A stretch of DNA of 64,000 bases from Leisingera sp. ANG-Vp (GTDB lineage Bacteria > Pseudomonadota > Alphaproteobacteria > Rhodobacterales > Rhodobacteraceae), in contig NZ_JWLD01000007.1 in NCBI RefSeq assembly GCF_000813725.1, positions 62,001-126,000 on the forward strand. The letters are read 5' to 3'. Below are positions 10,292 to 18,468 of the stretch, one piece after another. The notes under the pieces are model-generated. The model was not told the DNA's origin, searched no databases, and saw nothing but the letters and a program-made list of their open reading frames with translations. A program made the position numbers and the translations under genes. The first letter of the stretch is position 1. Every line of letters begins with the position of its first letter.

Positions 10292-10609
10292 ATGAAAATT
10301 TACGGGCTTAAGAACTGCGACACCTGCCGTAAGGCTTTGAAATCCTCTCCGGATTCGGTTCTGGTCGATATCCGCACGGATGGTATGCCAGAGGGGCTGT
10401 TGGAGACGGCTTACGGGCAGTTCGGAGCAAAGCTTGTCAACACGCGCTCAACCACCTGGCGCGGGCTGGATGAGGCTGAGCGCGCCGGCGAACCGCTGGC
10501 ATTGCTGCGGGCGCATCCCGCTTTGATGAAGCGGCCGCTGATCGAGCGGGACGGGGAATTATTCCTGGGTTGGGATCAGAACACGCGCGCGGCCCTTGGC
10601 GTCTCGTAA
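10292..10609 (+). CDS. ArsC/Spx-family protein
   Basis: A 105-residue thioredoxin-fold protein of the ArsC/Spx/YffB family. GGGGGAAG at 10281-10288 fixes the start at 10292. The N-terminus has a CxxC pair, MKIYGLKNCDTCRKAL (Cys9 and Cys12), and the ALMKRPLIERDG segment is the conserved C-terminal signature of the family. Family members are arsenate reductases, glutathione-linked thiol proteins or transcription partners; YffB-like proteins of proteobacteria have no proven arsenate role. No arsenic resistance genes are nearby, so I do not assign that activity. Confidence 0.85.
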   Translation: MKIYGLKNCDTCRKALKSSPDSVLVDIRTDGMPEGLLETAYGQFGAKLVNTRSTTWRGLDEAERAGEPLALLRAHPALMKRPLIERDGELFLGWDQNTRAALGVS

Positions 10610-10648
10610 CCCGCTGCCTAAGTCATACCGGCAGATGACGGGAGACGC

Positions 10649-11020
10649 ATGATGCGCAATGCAGCGCTAGTTCTGGGAATTATCGCCGGGATTTTCGGCA
10701 TGGTGGTCGGGTTCTTCGGCTATGGCTACACCGCGGCGGTGGAGCATTTCGGCGAAGTGGAAGGCTTGGCCGAGCAGGTCGACAATGTGGGCCAGCTGAG
10801 GCTTCTGGCGGTGCTGTCGCCGCTGCTGGCGATCGCGGGCGGTGCGATGGCACGGGCGCGGGCCCTTTGGGGCGGCATCCTGCTGCTGGGCTCAGCCGCG
10901 GGCATGTACGCCGGGTTCGGGTTCAACGTCTTTACGGTTTTCCCGCTGAGTTTTGCTGCCCTGGCCGGGCTGCTGGCCCTGGCCGCAGGCAAGCCGGATG
11001 AGCCCAAAGCCCATTTCTGA
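10649..11020 (+). CDS. small integral membrane protein
   Basis: A 123-residue protein with four hydrophobic segments (about 5-28, 50-66, 70-88 and 92-112) separated by short loops; the first loop (EHFGEVEGLAEQVDNVGQ) is acidic. GGGAGACGC precedes two consecutive ATG codons at 10649 and 10652, either of which could be used. No named family is recognised. It ends in front of a strong bidirectional terminator. Confidence 0.7.
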   Translation: MMRNAALVLGIIAGIFGMVVGFFGYGYTAAVEHFGEVEGLAEQVDNVGQLRLLAVLSPLLAIAGGAMARARALWGGILLLGSAAGMYAGFGFNVFTVFPLSFAALAGLLALAAGKPDEPKAHF

Positions 11021-11039
11021 CCCGCAACTCAAGACATGA

Positions 11040-11073
11040 AAAAGGCGCCGCTGCCGGGGGCAGGGCGCCTTTT
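11040..11073. terminator. bidirectional intrinsic terminator
   Basis: AAAAGGCGCC (11040-11049) pairs with GGCGCCTTTT (11064-11073), with A and T runs on both sides. It lies between the small membrane protein gene (plus strand) and the end of the bufferin operon (minus strand), and can serve both. Confidence 0.85.
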
Positions 11074-11091
11074 GCGTTCTCAGTTGAAAGT

Positions 11092-11628
11092 TCAGGCTTC
11101 TGCCGGTGCTGCGACCTTGCGGACCAGGGCGTCAGCCGACAGGGCGCCGGCACCTTTGAAGACCAGGACCAGCAGCAGGAAGCTCCACATCACGCGCTGG
11201 TCGACCAGTTCGATGGCATTGTTGAACAGGCTGCCCAGTTTCACGCCGTGGCCGGTGACGTCGACGATGGTCTGCACCCAGATGAAGCCGATGGTGCCAA
11301 GCGCGGCAAGGCGGGTCATCAGGCCAACAAGGATCAGCGCAGGCAGGACGTATTCGGCGACGGTGCCGGCAAAGATCACCAGGCGCTGGAAAATGTTCAG
11401 CTGGGTGACGTCGTAGAGCACCGCCTCAGCCGCGTGCGGGAAGATCTGGCCGAAGGCGCCGGCCGAGGGCGAGAAGATCGAGCCATCCGTCTTCAGGCCT
11501 GCGGAATTCCAGTAATAGACCAGCAGGACGGCGGCAAAAACAAGCCGCGCCAGAGTCGGGACGACGAAGTCCGACATCCGGTCGGCCTTGCCGAGGAGGG
11601 ATGTGTAAGTGGAAACAAGTGCGTGCAT
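11092..11628 (-). CDS. bufD: DoxX-family membrane protein of the bufferin operon
   Basis: A 178-residue inner-membrane protein with four hydrophobic segments, beginning RLVFAAVLLVYYWNSAG and with VTQLNIFQRLVIFAGTVAEY and ALILVGLMTRLAALGTIGF. These fit the DoxX fold. It is the last gene of a four-gene set; its ATG lies four bases after the stop of the DUF2063 gene. DoxX proteins commonly accompany bufferin precursor/maturase genes and are thought to take part in redox steps or membrane handling of the metallophore; the exact role is not settled. The symbol follows its place in the operon. Confidence 0.83.
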   Translation of the reverse strand: MHALVSTYTSLLGKADRMSDFVVPTLARLVFAAVLLVYYWNSAGLKTDGSIFSPSAGAFGQIFPHAAEAVLYDVTQLNIFQRLVIFAGTVAEYVLPALILVGLMTRLAALGTIGFIWVQTIVDVTGHGVKLGSLFNNAIELVDQRVMWSFLLLVLVFKGAGALSADALVRKVAAPAEA

Positions 11629-11632
11629 GGTC

Positions 11633-12388
11633 TTACCCTTTGCTATCCAGTCCTGTTATTGCGCCGCCCTGCAACAGCAGGGCCAGCGTGGCACCCAGGT
11701 CGAAGGTTTCGTCTTCGGCGGCGGCCTGTTCCAGGGCCTCGCCAATGGCAGCGCCCCCCATCAAGGCGCGGATCCAGACTGCGCCGCCGGGCGGCAGAAC
11801 CTGGGGAATGGGGTCGAATTCGGGGCGGGTGATCAGCACGTCCTGCGCCTGGGGCTCAGGCTTGGGCGCGCCGTCCTCGGTGTTGTAGCGCCAGAGGCCG
11901 TGGACCGGCCAGGGCGATCGCAGCACCTGCACGGCAGGCGCCAGCGCCAGGCGTGTGTTCATCAGCGCGTCCGGCGTCAGGGCGCCAAGCGCCTCAGGCG
12001 CGATCGGGGCTGCATCCGCGGCGTGGTAGGCACGGCGCAGGGCCAGCTCCAGCCGGGCGGTGTCGCCGAGGTAGCCAAGGTGCTTGAGCTGCTCCATGCC
12101 TTCCAGGAATTCCGGAAAATGCGCGCCGTAGAACATCATCAAAGGCGAGGAGGGCGGATGCTGGCGCAGGTAGATGCCTGCGAGCCCGTCCATGTTCTGT
12201 TTGCCCAGGAGCTTGGCAATCACCGGAAAGGCGCTGTGCATTGCTTCGGTCAGCGAGACAGCGACGTTGTTGCGGTAGACGCTGAACCGGCGGCCTGCGG
12301 GCTGCGCCAGGTGGTCGGTCAGACCATCCGGCACCGCTTGGCCCGCATCCATCATGGCGCGGGTGAAATCTGCCTGGGTGACGCTCAT
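11633..12388 (-). CDS. bufC: HvfC/BufC-type partner of the DUF692 maturase (DUF2063)
   Basis: A 251-residue protein with the DUF2063 domain in the first 100 residues (MSVTQADFTRAMMDAG, FSVYRNNVAVSLTEAMHSAFPVIAKLLG, LRQHPPSSPLMMFYGAHFPEFLE). In RiPP metallophore systems this protein binds the precursor peptide and presents it to the DUF692 enzyme, comparable to MbnC in methanobactin synthesis. The old label of the domain as DNA-binding is not supported by this context. Its start overlaps the stop of bufB by four bases (ATGA), so the two subunits are translated together, as expected for a complex. Confidence 0.9.
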   Translation of the reverse strand: MSVTQADFTRAMMDAGQAVPDGLTDHLAQPAGRRFSVYRNNVAVSLTEAMHSAFPVIAKLLGKQNMDGLAGIYLRQHPPSSPLMMFYGAHFPEFLEGMEQLKHLGYLGDTARLELALRRAYHAADAAPIAPEALGALTPDALMNTRLALAPAVQVLRSPWPVHGLWRYNTEDGAPKPEPQAQDVLITRPEFDPIPQVLPPGGAVWIRALMGGAAIGEALEQAAAEDETFDLGATLALLLQGGAITGLDSKG

Positions 12389-13239
12389 GCCGGGACGCGC
12401 TCCAGCGCGGTTGCGGCGCGGGCGGCCTCTGCCTCCAGCACCGGCCAGTCGGGGACGTCATTGTCCCATTCGATCAGCACCGGCCTGGGGCCGGACTTGG
12501 CCAATGTGTAGTCCAGCAGCGCCCAGACCGGGTCCACCACTTCGCGGCCGTGGCTGTCGATCAGCAGCGGGCGGCCATGGTCGTCTTCGTCCTCGTCATG
12601 GCCGCCGAGGTGGATTTCGCCGACCTTGTCCAGCGGGAAGGCGTCGATATAGCCCTGCGGCGAGAACTCCAGATTGGTGGCCGAGACAAAGACGTTGTTC
12701 ACGTCCAAAAGCAGCCCGCAGCCGGTGCGGCGGGAGATTTCACCCAGGAACTCAGGTTCCGACCAGGTGCTTTCGGCAAAGGCGAGATAGCTGGAGGGAT
12801 TTTCCAGCAGCATCCGGCGGCCGATTGTGTCCTGCAGCTGATCAATGTGGCTGCAGATACGCTGCAGGCTGGCATCCGTATAGGGCAGCGGCAGCAAGTC
12901 ATTGTAGAAATGGCTGTCGTGGGTGGACCAGGCCAGATGCTCGGAGAAGCTGGCGGGGTTCAGCCAGGAGACCAGGTGCTTGAGCCGGGCCAGGTGGTCT
13001 GCATCCAAGGGGCCTTCGCCGCCGATGGAGAGACCGACGCCATGCACCGACACGGCAAAGCGTTCGGAGAGATGGCGCAGCTGCGCGATTGGGCGGCCGC
13101 CGTCCCCCATGTAGTTTTCTGCGTGGATTTCCAGCCATTTGACGCTGCCCGCATCCTCGGTGATCTGGGCAAAATGCTGCGGCTTGTAGCCAACGCCGGG
13201 GGCGGCGGGCAGTTTGTCATGTGCAGCGGCGTCAAGCAT
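12385..13239 (-). CDS. bufB: DUF692 multinuclear iron oxidase, bufferin maturase
   Basis: A 284-residue TIM-barrel enzyme of the MNIO (DUF692) family, relatives of MbnB, which modify cysteines of ribosomal peptides using an iron cluster and oxygen. ATG at 13239 follows AGGACCC; a TTG upstream lies in the bufA hairpin and is less likely. Conserved metal-ligand regions are visible: WLEIHAENYMG, VSVHGVGLSIGGE, FSEHLAWSTHDSHF, MLLENPSSYL, LLLDVNNVFVSATN and GEIHLGGHDEDED. It follows the precursor gene bufA and overlaps bufC by four bases. In bufferins the product is expected to convert precursor cysteines to 5-thiooxazole groups that bind copper. Confidence 0.93.
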   Translation of the reverse strand: MLDAAAHDKLPAAPGVGYKPQHFAQITEDAGSVKWLEIHAENYMGDGGRPIAQLRHLSERFAVSVHGVGLSIGGEGPLDADHLARLKHLVSWLNPASFSEHLAWSTHDSHFYNDLLPLPYTDASLQRICSHIDQLQDTIGRRMLLENPSSYLAFAESTWSEPEFLGEISRRTGCGLLLDVNNVFVSATNLEFSPQGYIDAFPLDKVGEIHLGGHDEDEDDHGRPLLIDSHGREVVDPVWALLDYTLAKSGPRPVLIEWDNDVPDWPVLEAEAARAATALERVPA

Positions 13240-13265
13240 GGCGGGTCCTGTATCAGGGTGCAAAA

Positions 13266-13291
13266 GGGGCGGGAATTTGCACTCCCGCCCC
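13266..13291 (-). terminator. attenuator-like hairpin between bufA and bufB
   Basis: On the minus strand GGGGCGGGA pairs with TCCCGCCCC (arms 13283-13291 and 13266-13274, loop of eight bases) and is followed by TTTT at 13262-13265. It starts 17 bases after the bufA stop. This is a complete intrinsic terminator inside the operon, so only part of the transcripts should reach bufB. Confidence 0.75.
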
Positions 13292-13307
13292 GGTACTTTA
13301 GCGGCAA

Positions 13308-13613
13308 TTATGCCGGCAGGTCACGCTCCAGAGGCTCCAGCGAGCCGCTGCGTGCGGAACCGTCTGCCTGTGCCGGCAGTTCCAGGCCTTCGCAGGTGCC
13401 TGCGTCAACCAGGGTCCATGCGTTGCCCTGATAGTCGACGGTCGAGGTGCCCGCGCAAGTGGTGCCGGGGCCGGCAGCGCAGTCGTTCTGGCCTGCCAGC
13501 GAAACGCCGTAGCACTTTTCCTTGGTGGCGGCGGCGGCGGGGATGGTGGATGCAGCAGTCAGAGCAGCGGCAACGGCACCAGCAACGGCCAGGGATTTTG
13601 CGGTGTTCGACAT
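13308..13613 (-). CDS. bufA: bufferin precursor peptide (DUF2282)
   Basis: A 101-residue exported precursor of a copper-binding ribosomal peptide. The start at 13613 follows AAGGAA; an upstream in-frame start is less likely. Residues 1-29 are a signal peptide ([17 protein letters not shown]...AAAA), and the mature part has four cysteines at 34, 45, 53 and 74 in the family pattern [20 protein letters not shown] and GTCEG. The E-K-C-Y-G motif is the hallmark of BufA peptides. By analogy the middle cysteines are converted by BufB and the product sequesters copper in the periplasm; this strain's product has not been tested. It leads the operon and has a terminator-like hairpin behind it. Confidence 0.92.
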   Translation of the reverse strand: MSNTAKSLAVAGAVAAALTAASTIPAAAATKEKCYGVSLAGQNDCAAGPGTTCAGTSTVDYQGNAWTLVDAGTCEGLELPAQADGSARSGSLEPLERDLPA

Positions 13614-13672
13614 CTCGTAAATTCCTTTCGGTTTTAGCATGCGGTGTCGTGATGACAGGAAAACACTAACCC

Positions 13673-13689
13673 GAGGTTTTCAGGAGGTT
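13673..13689 (-). promoter_or_regulatory. direct repeat upstream of bufA
   Basis: GAGGTT at 13673-13678 and again at 13684-13689, eleven bases apart, lies 60 to 76 bases upstream of the bufA start. On the coding strand this reads AACCTC twice on one face of the helix. It could be an activator site or coincidental; bufferin operons elsewhere are controlled by an ECF sigma factor. Confidence 0.3.
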
Positions 13690-13787
13690 AAGTCACGAGG
13701 CCGTGTCTCACAGCTGCGTCAGAAAGGGTTGCACTGGTTTTGGGGGCAAGCCGTTGTTTTTATGTGTTTTCACGGTGCTGGAAATCA

Positions 13788-13813
13788 AAACGGCCCCCGA
13801 TTGGGGGCCGTTT
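13788..13813 (-). terminator. intrinsic terminator of thrS
   Basis: AAACGGCCCCC (13788-13798), loop of four, GGGGGCCGTTT (13803-13813). On the minus strand the stem is followed by TTTTGATTT, just past the end of thrS. Confidence 0.85.
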
Positions 13814-13835
13814 GTGTTGCAATTGGAGCGAAATG

Positions 13836-15782
13836 TTACAGAAGGTCCGGCGGGGTGGCCTCGAGGGCCAGCGCCTTTGTAACATTTTCCAGGCTCTCAA
13901 CCTTGGTCTGCTTTTCGCCGAGGCGGCGGACGGAGACGGTGCGCTCCTCCACTTCGCGGTGGCCGATGGCAAGAATGACCGGCACCTTGCCCACCGAATG
14001 TTCGCGGACCTTGTAGTTGATCTTCTCGTTGCGGGTATCGGCCTCTGCCCGGACGCCCGCAGCACGCAGGGTTTCGACCACTTCGTTCACGTAGTCATCC
14101 GCTTCCGAGGTGATCGAGGCGACCACCACCTGGCGCGGCGCCAGCCAGAACGGCAGCTTGCCGGCGTGTTCTTCGATCAGGATGCCGATGAAACGCTCAA
14201 ACGAACCCAGGCAGGCGCGGTGCAGCATGAACGGGCGGTGCTTGTTGCCGTCGGCGCCGATAAAGCTCGCTTCCAGCCGTTCCGGCAGGTTGGGGTCAAC
14301 CTGCAGGGTGCCGCACTGCCAGGTCCGGCCGATGGCGTCGGTCAGGGTGAACTCCAGCTTGGGTCCGTAGAAAGCGCCTTCGCCTTCGAGCAATTCATAG
14401 TCGTAGCCGGCTGCCTTGCAAGCATCGCCAAGCGCCTTTTCCACCAGATCCCAGCTTTCGTCCGAGCCGATCCGCTTTTCGGGGCGGGTCGAAAGCTTGA
14501 TGGTCCAGTTGTGGAAGCCGAGGTCGGCATAGACCTTGGACAGGAAGGCGATGAACTTTGCGGTTTCGGATTCAATCTGATCCTCGGCGCAGAAGATATG
14601 GCCGTCGTCCTGGGTGAAGCCGCGCACCCGCATGATGCCGTGCAGCGCGCCGGAAGGCTCATAGCGGGCGCAGGAGCCGAATTCGGCCATGCGCAGCGGC
14701 AGGTCGCGGTAGGATTTGAGGCCCTGGTTGAACACCTGCACGTGGCAGGGGCAGTTCATCGGCTTCAGCGCGTTGATCGCTTTTTCGCGGGCATGGTCCT
14801 CGTCCACTTCGACGATGAACATGTTTTCCTGGTATTTGTCCCAGTGGCCCGAGGCCTCCCAAAGCTTGCGGTCGACGACCTGCGGGGTGTTGACCTCGAC
14901 ATAGCCGTCACGCTCCTGCATCCGGCGCATGTAGTCCTGCAGGGTGGTGTAGATCTTCCAGCCGTTGGGGTGCCAGAACACCTGGCCCGGCGCCTCTTCC
15001 TGCATGTGGTAGAGGTTCATTTCCTTGCCCAGCTTGCGGTGGTCGCGCTTGGCAGCCTCTTCCAGCATGGTCAGGTGGGCCTTCAGCTTTTCCTTGCCGG
15101 TGAAGGCAACGCCGTAGATCCGCTGCAGCATGGCGCGGTCGCTGTCGCCGCGCCAGTAGGCGCCGGCAATCGACATCAGCTTGAAAGCATCGCCCGGCAG
15201 CTGGCCGGTGTGCTGCAGATGCGGGCCGCGGCAGAGGTCCTGCCAGTTGCCATGCCAGTACATCCTGAGCGGCTCATCGCCGGGGATGCTTTCGATCAGC
15301 TCGACCTTATAGGGCTCATTGCTGTCGGTGTAATGCTGGATCGCGCGGCTGCGTTCCCATACCTCGGTCCGGACCTCATCACGCTTGTTGATGATTTCTT
15401 TCATCTTTTTCTCGATAGTGCCGAGGTCTTCGGGGGTGAAGGGCTCCGCACGGTCGAAGTCGTAATACCAGCCGTTTTCGATCACCGGGCCAATGGTGAC
15501 CTTGGTGTCGGGCCAGATTTCCTGCACCGCACGGGCCATAACATGGGCCAGGTCGTGGCGGATCAGCTCATTTGCCTGAGCCTCGTCCTTCATGGTGTGG
15601 ATGGCGATGGTGGCATCCGCATCGATCGGCCACTGCAGGTCCCAGTGCTGATCGTTGACGGTGGCGGAGATGGCCTTTTTGGCCAGCGAGGTGGAAATGC
15701 TGGAGGCAACCTGCGCAGGGGTGACGCCTGCGTCAAAGGATCGTGCATTGCCATCGGGGAAGGTGAGAGAGATTTCGGCCAT
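13836..15782 (-). CDS. thrS: threonine--tRNA ligase
   Basis: A 648-residue class II aminoacyl-tRNA synthetase. In order: an N-terminal TGS domain (first about 60 residues), the editing domain with [16 protein letters not shown] and the [10 protein letters not shown] region, the catalytic core with [10 protein letters not shown] and [19 protein letters not shown], and an anticodon-binding domain ending in [17 protein letters not shown]. The Zn-ligand Cys of MNCPCH is present. Length is normal. It is a single gene ending in an intrinsic terminator. Confidence 0.97.
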   Translation of the reverse strand: MAEISLTFPDGNARSFDAGVTPAQVASSISTSLAKKAISATVNDQHWDLQWPIDADATIAIHTMKDEAQANELIRHDLAHVMARAVQEIWPDTKVTIGPVIENGWYYDFDRAEPFTPEDLGTIEKKMKEIINKRDEVRTEVWERSRAIQHYTDSNEPYKVELIESIPGDEPLRMYWHGNWQDLCRGPHLQHTGQLPGDAFKLMSIAGAYWRGDSDRAMLQRIYGVAFTGKEKLKAHLTMLEEAAKRDHRKLGKEMNLYHMQEEAPGQVFWHPNGWKIYTTLQDYMRRMQERDGYVEVNTPQVVDRKLWEASGHWDKYQENMFIVEVDEDHAREKAINALKPMNCPCHVQVFNQGLKSYRDLPLRMAEFGSCARYEPSGALHGIMRVRGFTQDDGHIFCAEDQIESETAKFIAFLSKVYADLGFHNWTIKLSTRPEKRIGSDESWDLVEKALGDACKAAGYDYELLEGEGAFYGPKLEFTLTDAIGRTWQCGTLQVDPNLPERLEASFIGADGNKHRPFMLHRACLGSFERFIGILIEEHAGKLPFWLAPRQVVVASITSEADDYVNEVVETLRAAGVRAEADTRNEKINYKVREHSVGKVPVILAIGHREVEERTVSVRRLGEKQTKVESLENVTKALALEATPPDLL

Positions 15783-15915
15783 CTAAAGGCTCTCCTCGTC
15801 GGTTTGGCGCCCACTGAACGCCCGGTTGCGGGTTATGTCGTCCGGCTGATTTCGCAGGTGCAGCGGCGGCTGTCAAGACGGGGCTTTGCCCCCGGCGCCT
15901 GCAGCGTCTCCCCCA

Positions 15916-15939
15916 GGGTATTTCCAGCCAGAAAGAAGC
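15916..15939 (+). repeat. copy A of a dispersed intergenic motif (GGGTATTT...GAAAGAAGC)
   Basis: A 24-base stretch with the ends GGGTATTT and CCAGAAAGAAGC, close to the copies at 43632-43655 and 43807-43829, with a more diverged relative at 30906-30926. It sits between thrS and the DUF4105 gene. Confidence 0.6.
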
Positions 15940-15943
15940 AAAG

Positions 15944-16951
15944 TCAGTTCGCTGCGGGGGAAGGCACGCCGTCGCGGATCACGGCGGAATAGTCCGGGGT
16001 GACGCCATGGGCCTGCGCTATCGGGGTGATGCTGCCAAGGGCACGCAGCTCTTCGACGGTGCGGGTCTGGTCGAGCACGCCCTGCTCCCAGGCGTAGTCC
16101 GGCAGGTAGCCGTTGGCCAGCACCCGCCAGTCCAGCGGTACGTCATCGGCAAAGCTGCGGATCAGGTCCATCACCACGGTGGTGCAGTTGGTGGTCAGCG
16201 AATTGTACCATTGCGGCTGCGCGGCAAGGCTGTTGGCGGCGTTGACGTAGCGCAGCAGCAGGGCGCGGGCGGTGTCCGGGCTCACATCGATGCGGAACAG
16301 CTGCACATCTTCGCCGCGGGCGTTGGTGCGGGTGCCGACCACATCGCGCTCATCCGCGGCGATCAGCACCAGGGTGTTGGATTTGAACAGATCGGCCACG
16401 GGGGAAAAACCGCCTCCGATCTGACGGCGGACCTCGACGGACCAGGCGATCTGCTCGCCGTCAGCGAAGCCGAAGCTGACAATCATATGGGCCATCTGCG
16501 GACCGGCCCAATAGGACATGAACAGATCCACGGTTTGGAGCGCGGTCAGGTCGTAGCTGCGGACCTCCCAGGATTCGGAAAACTCCTCTGGGGTCTGCCA
16601 GGAAAAATTGCGCACACCGGAGAGGGTGAGGATATCGTCTTCGACCACACCTGTGACCTGCCGGGCCACGTCGGGAGACCAGTTGCCGTTTGCGGGCGGG
16701 GTCAGGGTGGACCACCACAGGATCATGGCGGCAAGCGCCAGCGTGAAGGTTGTGAGCGCGCGCAAGGCTTTGCGGCGGAACAGGGCGATCACGACAGCAA
16801 GGCCGAGAAGGGCAAATCCCCCGGCCAAGGCGGCGCGGGGCAGGGTCTCAAACGGCAGCCGGTACCACAGCGCCAGCGCGGCCCAGGCCGTGGCCAGAGC
16901 CACTGCGGCGGCTGCAGTTGCCAGTACTATGCCTTTGAGAAATCTGAACAT
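15944..16951 (-). CDS. DUF4105 membrane-anchored protein
   Basis: A 335-residue protein with two or three transmembrane segments in the first 85 residues (ALATAWAALALWY, ALLGLAVVIALF, FTLALAAMILWW), followed by a DUF4105 (Lnb N-terminal) periplasmic domain. The conserved NSLTTNCTTVVMDL near residue 260 carries the Cys typical of this family, which is distantly related to papain-like or NlpC/P60-type peptidases. Activity is unproven. It stands alone, about 160 bases upstream of thrS on the same strand, and is divergent from the hydrolase at 17083. Confidence 0.8.
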   Translation of the reverse strand: MFRFLKGIVLATAAAAVALATAWAALALWYRLPFETLPRAALAGGFALLGLAVVIALFRRKALRALTTFTLALAAMILWWSTLTPPANGNWSPDVARQVTGVVEDDILTLSGVRNFSWQTPEEFSESWEVRSYDLTALQTVDLFMSYWAGPQMAHMIVSFGFADGEQIAWSVEVRRQIGGGFSPVADLFKSNTLVLIAADERDVVGTRTNARGEDVQLFRIDVSPDTARALLLRYVNAANSLAAQPQWYNSLTTNCTTVVMDLIRSFADDVPLDWRVLANGYLPDYAWEQGVLDQTRTVEELRALGSITPIAQAHGVTPDYSAVIRDGVPSPAAN

Positions 16952-17082
16952 GCCTTGCGGTCCTTAAAAAATTTCGGCGACCATAAGGAAGCGGGCAGGG
17001 CGCTGGCAAGAGGCAGTTCCGCGGCTTGCGGGGCAGGCGCAGCCGTGCCACATCTTGGGCAAACCGACAGGAGACCTGAGAC

Positions 17083-17832
17083 ATGCCCGCCACTTCGTTC
17101 CTTGAGACTGCCCAAGGCCGCCGGATTGCCTATCACAAGAGCGAAGGGCAGGGGCCGTGCGTGGTGTTCCTAGGCGGTTTGAAGTCGGACATGGAGGGCA
17201 CCAAGGCAGTGCATCTGGAAGCCTGGGCCAGGGCGCGCGGCCAGGCGTTTCTGCGGTTCGACTACTCCGGCCACGGCGAAAGCTCCGGGCGCTTCGAGGA
17301 CGGCTGCATCGGCGACTGGCACGAGGACACGCTGGAGGCTGTGGCGAAACTGACCGAAGGGGAGATTGTGCCGGTCGGCTCTTCCATGGGCGGCTGGCAG
17401 TCGTTGCTGCTGGCGCGTGCCATGCCGGAGCGGATCAAGGGCATGGTGACCATCGCCGCAGCGCCGGATTTCACCGAGGATGGCTGGTGGGCCAATTTCA
17501 CGGAGGCGCAGAAGGCAGACTTGGACGCCCGGGGCTATGTGGAGCTGCCCAGCGACTACATGGAGCCCTATTATGTGTCCAAGCGGATGGTTGAGGACGG
17601 GCGCAGCCAGCTGGTTTTGCGCGCACCGCTGAAGCTGCCGTTCAAGGTGCGCTGCCTGCAGGGGACGGCGGATACCGCGGTGTCCACCGAAACGGCGGTG
17701 CGGCTGCTGGAGCATGCGGATTGCCCGGACATGCGGCTGAGCCTGGTGAAGGATGCCGACCACCGGTTCTCTGATGAGGCTTGTTTGAAGATGATCGAGG
17801 ATGCCGTGCTGGAGGTTCTGGGCGGAAGCTGA
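17083..17832 (+). CDS. alpha/beta hydrolase, ABHD10-like
   Basis: A 249-residue serine hydrolase. The nucleophile elbow is GSSMGGW with Ser101, the oxyanion-loop region LGGLKSDMEGTKA lies near residue 30, and the C-terminal catalytic His is in VKDADHRFSD with an Asp in LQGTADTAVS. The RFDYSGHGESSG segment is typical of small esterases of the ABHD10/palmitoyl-thioesterase type. CAGGAGACC precedes the ATG. The substrate is unknown. It is followed after 87 bases by a VOC protein on the same strand. Confidence 0.85.
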   Translation: MPATSFLETAQGRRIAYHKSEGQGPCVVFLGGLKSDMEGTKAVHLEAWARARGQAFLRFDYSGHGESSGRFEDGCIGDWHEDTLEAVAKLTEGEIVPVGSSMGGWQSLLLARAMPERIKGMVTIAAAPDFTEDGWWANFTEAQKADLDARGYVELPSDYMEPYYVSKRMVEDGRSQLVLRAPLKLPFKVRCLQGTADTAVSTETAVRLLEHADCPDMRLSLVKDADHRFSDEACLKMIEDAVLEVLGGS

Positions 17833-17919
17833 CGCAGGTTTTCCAGAACTTTTCCAGAACGGCACGATTCTGCAGCGGCTGTAGAGTTCGAAAAGATTTG
17901 AGAAACAAGGGGTTGAGCC

Positions 17920-18345
17920 ATGGAGCAAAGGGTAAGCCTGATTACGCTGGGGGTGCCGGATATGGAGAAGGCGGCGGCCTTCTATGAGGCCCTGGGCTGG
18001 CAGCGTGCCGAAAGCCCGGACGGGGTGATTGCCTTTGATCTGATCTCGCAGACCCTGGGGCTTTACCCGCTGGCGGCGCTGGCGGCAGAAATCGGGGTGC
18101 CGGAGCGGGAGCTGGGCACCGGTGCCATGACGCTGAGCCACAATACCCGCACGAAGGAAGAGGTGGCGGAGCTGCTGGCGGCGGCGCAGGCCGCGGGTGC
18201 CGAGGTGCTGAAGCCGGCGCAGGATGTGTTCTGGGGCGGCCATCACGGCTATTTCCGCAGCCCCGACGGGCATATCTGGGAGATTGCCTTCAACCCGTTT
18301 TCCAGGCTGGCGGAGAACGGCGCGTTTTGCTGGAACGGCCACTAG
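17920..18345 (+). CDS. VOC-family protein
   Basis: A 141-residue glyoxalase/bleomycin-resistance fold protein. It has VSLITLGVPDMEKAAAFYEALGW at the start and the metal-ligand Glu in SPDGHIWEIAFNP near the C-terminus. An expected N-terminal His/Glu ligand is replaced by Thr (VSLITL), so it may have lost or changed metal binding, as in many PhnB-like members. Substrate unknown. It lies in a run of plus-strand genes but with its own spacing. Confidence 0.8.
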   Translation: MEQRVSLITLGVPDMEKAAAFYEALGWQRAESPDGVIAFDLISQTLGLYPLAALAAEIGVPERELGTGAMTLSHNTRTKEEVAELLAAAQAAGAEVLKPAQDVFWGGHHGYFRSPDGHIWEIAFNPFSRLAENGAFCWNGH

Positions 18346-18468
18346 GCGTGGCGCGGCGGCGGCTATTGCTTTCTAAATCACCTCTGGCGCGAGGTTTTTC
18401 TTGATCCCGGGGTTTGTTCTCCGCAGAGTTGAACCAACGGGTGGAAGGCAAAACCGCGAGGGCAGGAC

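Noticed and set aside
10292-10609. Arsenate reductase assignment for the ArsC/Spx protein
   Set aside because: No ars genes nearby and the YffB/Spx relatives with the same fold lack this activity; kept as family-level only.
13740-15992. Very long open frame on the plus strand opposite thrS
   Set aside because: It is the antisense shadow of thrS; high GC removes stop codons, and the product has no family motif. The same holds for the long plus-strand frames opposite putA (59097-61910) and valS (40216-43533).
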